This document shows positions 61,179 through 64,000 of a DNA stretch of 64,000 bases, piece by piece. A program made the translations under genes and the position numbers. Source of the DNA: Flavobacteriales bacterium (GTDB lineage Bacteria > Bacteroidota > Bacteroidia > Flavobacteriales > Flavobacteriaceae); assembly GCA_003331305.1 (NCBI GenBank), contig QOQB01000003.1, positions 1 to 64,000 of the forward strand. The letters are read 5' to 3'. Numbering within the stretch: position 1 is the stretch's first letter; each line of letters begins with the position of its first letter. The notes beneath the pieces were generated by a model. It saw only the letters and a list, made by a program, of their open reading frames with translations. It did no database searches and was not told where the DNA came from.

Positions 61179-61742
61179 ATGCTTCACTTCTTTCGTTTTT
61201 TGTTTAGCCGTAGCTTTATTTGGCAGCTTTTTTTCTTATTAATTGCCATAGCTTCACTGCTTTTAATCGTTTTTTACGGGCTGCAGTGGCACACCCGTCA
61301 AGGCAATTTTATTGCCGTTCCAAACGTGCAGGCTAAATCTATTGCAGAGGTGAAAATTATCCTAGATGAAAAAAAATTGAATTTTGAAGTTATTGATTCA
61401 GCAAGATTCAACCCTGACTTCCAACCTTTTGCGGTAATTGAGCAGTCACCACTTGCTGGTGAACAAGTAAAAAAAGATCGAAAAATTTACCTAACTCTAA
61501 ACCCAGCCAACTATAATGAGGTTCGAATCCCTGATGTTATCCAAATAACACGGCGCTCGGCAGAGTCTACCCTCCGTGCTGTTGGCCTAGAAATAGGCGA
61601 AATTTCGTACATTGACAATATTGGGAAAGATATGGTTTTGCAGCTTCGCTATGATAATGCACCCATTGCACCCGGAGAAAAGCTGTCGAAAACCTCACGC
61701 GTTGATTTGGTTTTAGGTAACGGTATTAGACCAGAACAATAG
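61179..61742 (+). CDS. PASTA-domain membrane protein
   Basis: N-terminal TM; PASTA-type repeats VPNVQAKSIAEVKIILDEKKLNFEVI and IPDVIQITRRSAESTLRAVGLEIG. Confidence 0.9.
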   Translation: MLHFFRFLFSRSFIWQLFFLLIAIASLLLIVFYGLQWHTRQGNFIAVPNVQAKSIAEVKIILDEKKLNFEVIDSARFNPDFQPFAVIEQSPLAGEQVKKDRKIYLTLNPANYNEVRIPDVIQITRRSAESTLRAVGLEIGEISYIDNIGKDMVLQLRYDNAPIAPGEKLSKTSRVDLVLGNGIRPEQ

Positions 61743-61745
61743 GGG

Positions 61746-62771
61746 ATGGAACACGAAACTGTATTTGATGACCTTCATGAGCATTATGCTTTTACCGCCG
61801 ATTCGGGTCAAGAGCCCCTGCGCGTTGATAAGTTTTTGATGAATCGCATTGAAAATGCAACGCGAAATAAAATACAACAGGCAGCTGTAGCGGGGTCAAT
61901 TTTTGTAAACGATAACGCCGTTAAATCAAATTATCGTGTTAAAGGAGGCGATGTAGTTCGCGTGCTCTTGGCACATCCGCCACACGAGGCGTTACTCACT
62001 CCCGAAGAAATGCCTCTTGATATTGTATATGAAGACGATACACTTTTGGTGGTCAATAAATCCGCTGGCCTTGTTGTGCATCCTGGTCATGGAAATTACT
62101 CGGGAACCCTTATCAACGGATTATTGTATCACTTTGGGCAACTTCCCAAAAACAGCAATAACCGTCCAGGACTTGTACACCGAATTGATAAAGACACTTC
62201 GGGCTTATTGGTGGTTGCCAAAACCGAACACGCTATGGCGCATCTGTCACAACAATTCCACGATAAATCTTCGGAACGTCAATACTTGGCGTTGGTATGG
62301 GGAGATGTAACTGACGAGATAGGAACAGTAGACGGTCATTTGGGACGTGACCCAAAAAACAGATTGCTCATGACTGTTTTTCCAGATGCTGATCTAGGTA
62401 AAAATGCCGTTACTCATTATGAAGTGGTAGAACGATTTGGCTATGTAACCTTAGTGCGTTGTGTTTTGGAAACAGGTCGTACACATCAAATTAGAGCTCA
62501 TATGAAACATATTGGGCACACCCTATTTAGTGATGCGCGCTATGGTGGAGATAAAATTCTAAAGGGTACTACCTTTACTAAATACAAACAGTTTGTAGAT
62601 AATTGTTTTAAGCAAATGTCTAGACAAGCACTACACGCCCAAACCTTGGGTTTTGTACATCCCGAAAGCGGAGAGAAAATGTCGTTTAGTTGCCCGCTAC
62701 CCCCTGACTTTGAAGGCTTAATCTATAAATGGCGCAACTACGCGCAACATCAACGATTGGGGAATTCTTGA
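61746..62771 (+). CDS. rluD: RluD-family 23S rRNA pseudouridine synthase
   Basis: S4 domain, LVHRIDKDTSGLLVVAKT, ETGRTHQIRAHM. Confidence 0.93.
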   Translation: MEHETVFDDLHEHYAFTADSGQEPLRVDKFLMNRIENATRNKIQQAAVAGSIFVNDNAVKSNYRVKGGDVVRVLLAHPPHEALLTPEEMPLDIVYEDDTLLVVNKSAGLVVHPGHGNYSGTLINGLLYHFGQLPKNSNNRPGLVHRIDKDTSGLLVVAKTEHAMAHLSQQFHDKSSERQYLALVWGDVTDEIGTVDGHLGRDPKNRLLMTVFPDADLGKNAVTHYEVVERFGYVTLVRCVLETGRTHQIRAHMKHIGHTLFSDARYGGDKILKGTTFTKYKQFVDNCFKQMSRQALHAQTLGFVHPESGEKMSFSCPLPPDFEGLIYKWRNYAQHQRLGNS

Positions 62772-62848
62772 TAGTACTATTGAGTAGTTTTATGCGTTAG
62801 CGTTGCCAAAGCGCGCAAGAATTGTATTTTTATGTAAAATTTTTGAAA

Positions 62849-63610
62849 ATGAAAATTCTGATTTCTCCAGCCAAATCTTTAGACTTCAAAAGTACACTAC
62901 CAACAAATACGCATACACAGCCTGCATTTTTAAACGAGGCAGTGCAACTCAACGCTTCCTTAAAAACAAAATCCCCTGCCGAACTGCAAAAGTTGATGCA
63001 TATCTCTGAAAAGTTGGCAACTCTAAATTGGGAACGAAATCAACAGTTTACAACACCTTTTACTAATGACAACGCACGTCCTGCTGTATTTGCGTTTAAC
63101 GGAGATGTGTATTCCGGCTTAGATGCGTATTCGTTTAGCGAAAATGCATTAGATATTGCACAACATAACCTCCGTATTTTATCGGGACTTTACGGCATAT
63201 TAAAACCGTTGGACTTGATGCAACCCTACAGGCTAGAAATGGGAACTTCATTTGGTTTGAATGGTCATAAAACTCTTTATGCGTTTTGGAAAGATCAACT
63301 TACGACGCATTTAAAAAACGAACTTTTACCCTCAGAGTTGGTAGTGAATTTAGCCAGTAAAGAATACGCTAGCGCAATTGACTTTGATGCACTCAAAACA
63401 CCTGTTATCCATCCCGTATTTAAAGACTTCAAAAATGGAAAACTTAAGATTATTTCATTCTTTGCCAAAAAAGCACGCGGACTTATGGCGCGCCAATTAA
63501 TAGAGTCAAATGCCAAAACAATTGATGACGTATTGATGTTTGCTGCTGATGGTTATTCGTACAATGAACTGGAAACTGTTGACGCTAATCAACCTGTTTT
63601 CGTTCGGTAG
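62849..63610 (+). CDS. yaaA: Peroxide stress protein YaaA
   Basis: MKILISPAKSLDF, VYSGLDAYSF, LRILSGLYGILKPLDLMQPYRLEMGT. Confidence 0.95.
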   Translation: MKILISPAKSLDFKSTLPTNTHTQPAFLNEAVQLNASLKTKSPAELQKLMHISEKLATLNWERNQQFTTPFTNDNARPAVFAFNGDVYSGLDAYSFSENALDIAQHNLRILSGLYGILKPLDLMQPYRLEMGTSFGLNGHKTLYAFWKDQLTTHLKNELLPSELVVNLASKEYASAIDFDALKTPVIHPVFKDFKNGKLKIISFFAKKARGLMARQLIESNAKTIDDVLMFAADGYSYNELETVDANQPVFVR

Positions 63611-63702
63611 CTTTTTGTTTGTTTTTTTGATCGTGGCCTTCTAACGCCGAAGGATTTATTTACGATTTTACCACGACGTGTTTTTTTATCTCCTTTTCCC
63701 AT
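63589..63702 (-). CDS. 30S ribosomal protein bTHX (37 aa; not in the ORF track)
   Basis: Translation MGKGDKKTRRGKIVNKSFGVRRPRSKKQTKSYRTKTG*, matching the THX signature MGKGDKKTRRGKI...YGVRRPR. Confidence 0.9.
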   Translation of the reverse strand: MGKGDKKTRRGKIVNKSFGVRRPRSKKQTKSYRTKTG

Positions 63703-63714
63703 GTTGATTTGGTT

Positions 63715-63766
63715 TTAACCCAAATCACACATGTGTCCGATTGGACACATTAGATTTGGGAGTTAA
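63715..63766. promoter_or_regulatory. Long inverted repeat between trpA and the bTHX gene
   Basis: CCCAAATC-acac-ATGTGTCC-GATT-GGACACAT-ta-GATTTGGG; no U-tract in either direction. Confidence 0.6.
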
Positions 63767-63784
63767 GCATAAATGTATAAAAAA

Positions 63785-64000
63785 TTAGCGTATTTGCGTC
63801 ACAAAGTCAGAAACACTATCAGCACCGTTTGCTTCAAGATGTTTAATAAACGCTGAGCCAATGATAGCCCCTTTGCTGTGTGCTGTAGCCGCTTCATAGG
63901 TCTCGGCGTTACTGATGCCAAAACCAACCAAAAGTTTTGCGTTAAGATTCATGGCACCAATACGTTTAAAATAGTCAGCTTGCGCATCGCCAAAACTACT
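63785..64000 (-). CDS. trpA: Tryptophan synthase alpha subunit, C-terminal part (gene continues past the window edge)
   Basis: Translation SSFGDAQADYFKRIGAMNLNAKLLVGFGISNAETYEAATAHSKGAIIGSAFIKHLEANGADSVSDFVTQIR*. Confidence 0.93.
   Translation of the reverse strand, partial: SSFGDAQADYFKRIGAMNLNAKLLVGFGISNAETYEAATAHSKGAIIGSAFIKHLEANGADSVSDFVTQIR

Overview
This 64 kb window looks like chromosomal core from a Bacteroidota genome, most likely Flavobacteriia. Supporting signs are TAnnTTTG -7 promoter elements, T9SS C-terminal sorting domains, SusC/FecA-type biology, and very short or overlapping gene junctions. About 55 protein genes can be called. Most are housekeeping: era, der, alaS, hemL, lysS, lipB, rnhB, fbp, gltBD, nhaD, folC, glmS, lpxK, lipA, murB, valS, psd, cdsA, ftsH, rsfS, birA, pyrE, coaD, ddl, rluD, yaaA and a partial trpA. 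There are two tRNA genes: tRNA-fMet(CAU) on the minus strand and tRNA-Val(UAC) on the plus strand. Two small genes missing from the ORF track were found by eye: a 55-aa YqaE/Pmp3-like protein and the 37-aa ribosomal protein bTHX. I saw no CRISPR array, intact mobile element, defence island or biosynthetic cluster. I do not claim a new multi-gene system. The most interesting observation is that the intergenic DNA between rsfS and a GH16 glucanase holds two colinear fragments of a decayed birA. Each shares a 14-nt exact match with the intact birA downstream of the GH16 gene. This implies the glucanase gene sits between a birA relic, which keeps a promoter-like element, and a second functional birA. 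Other points of interest are a DoxX/serine-recombinase relic abutting the 3' end of tRNA-fMet, several predicted leaderless or zero-gap promoters, and a structured gltB-nhaD intergenic region. All calls are from reading the sequence; no database search was run.
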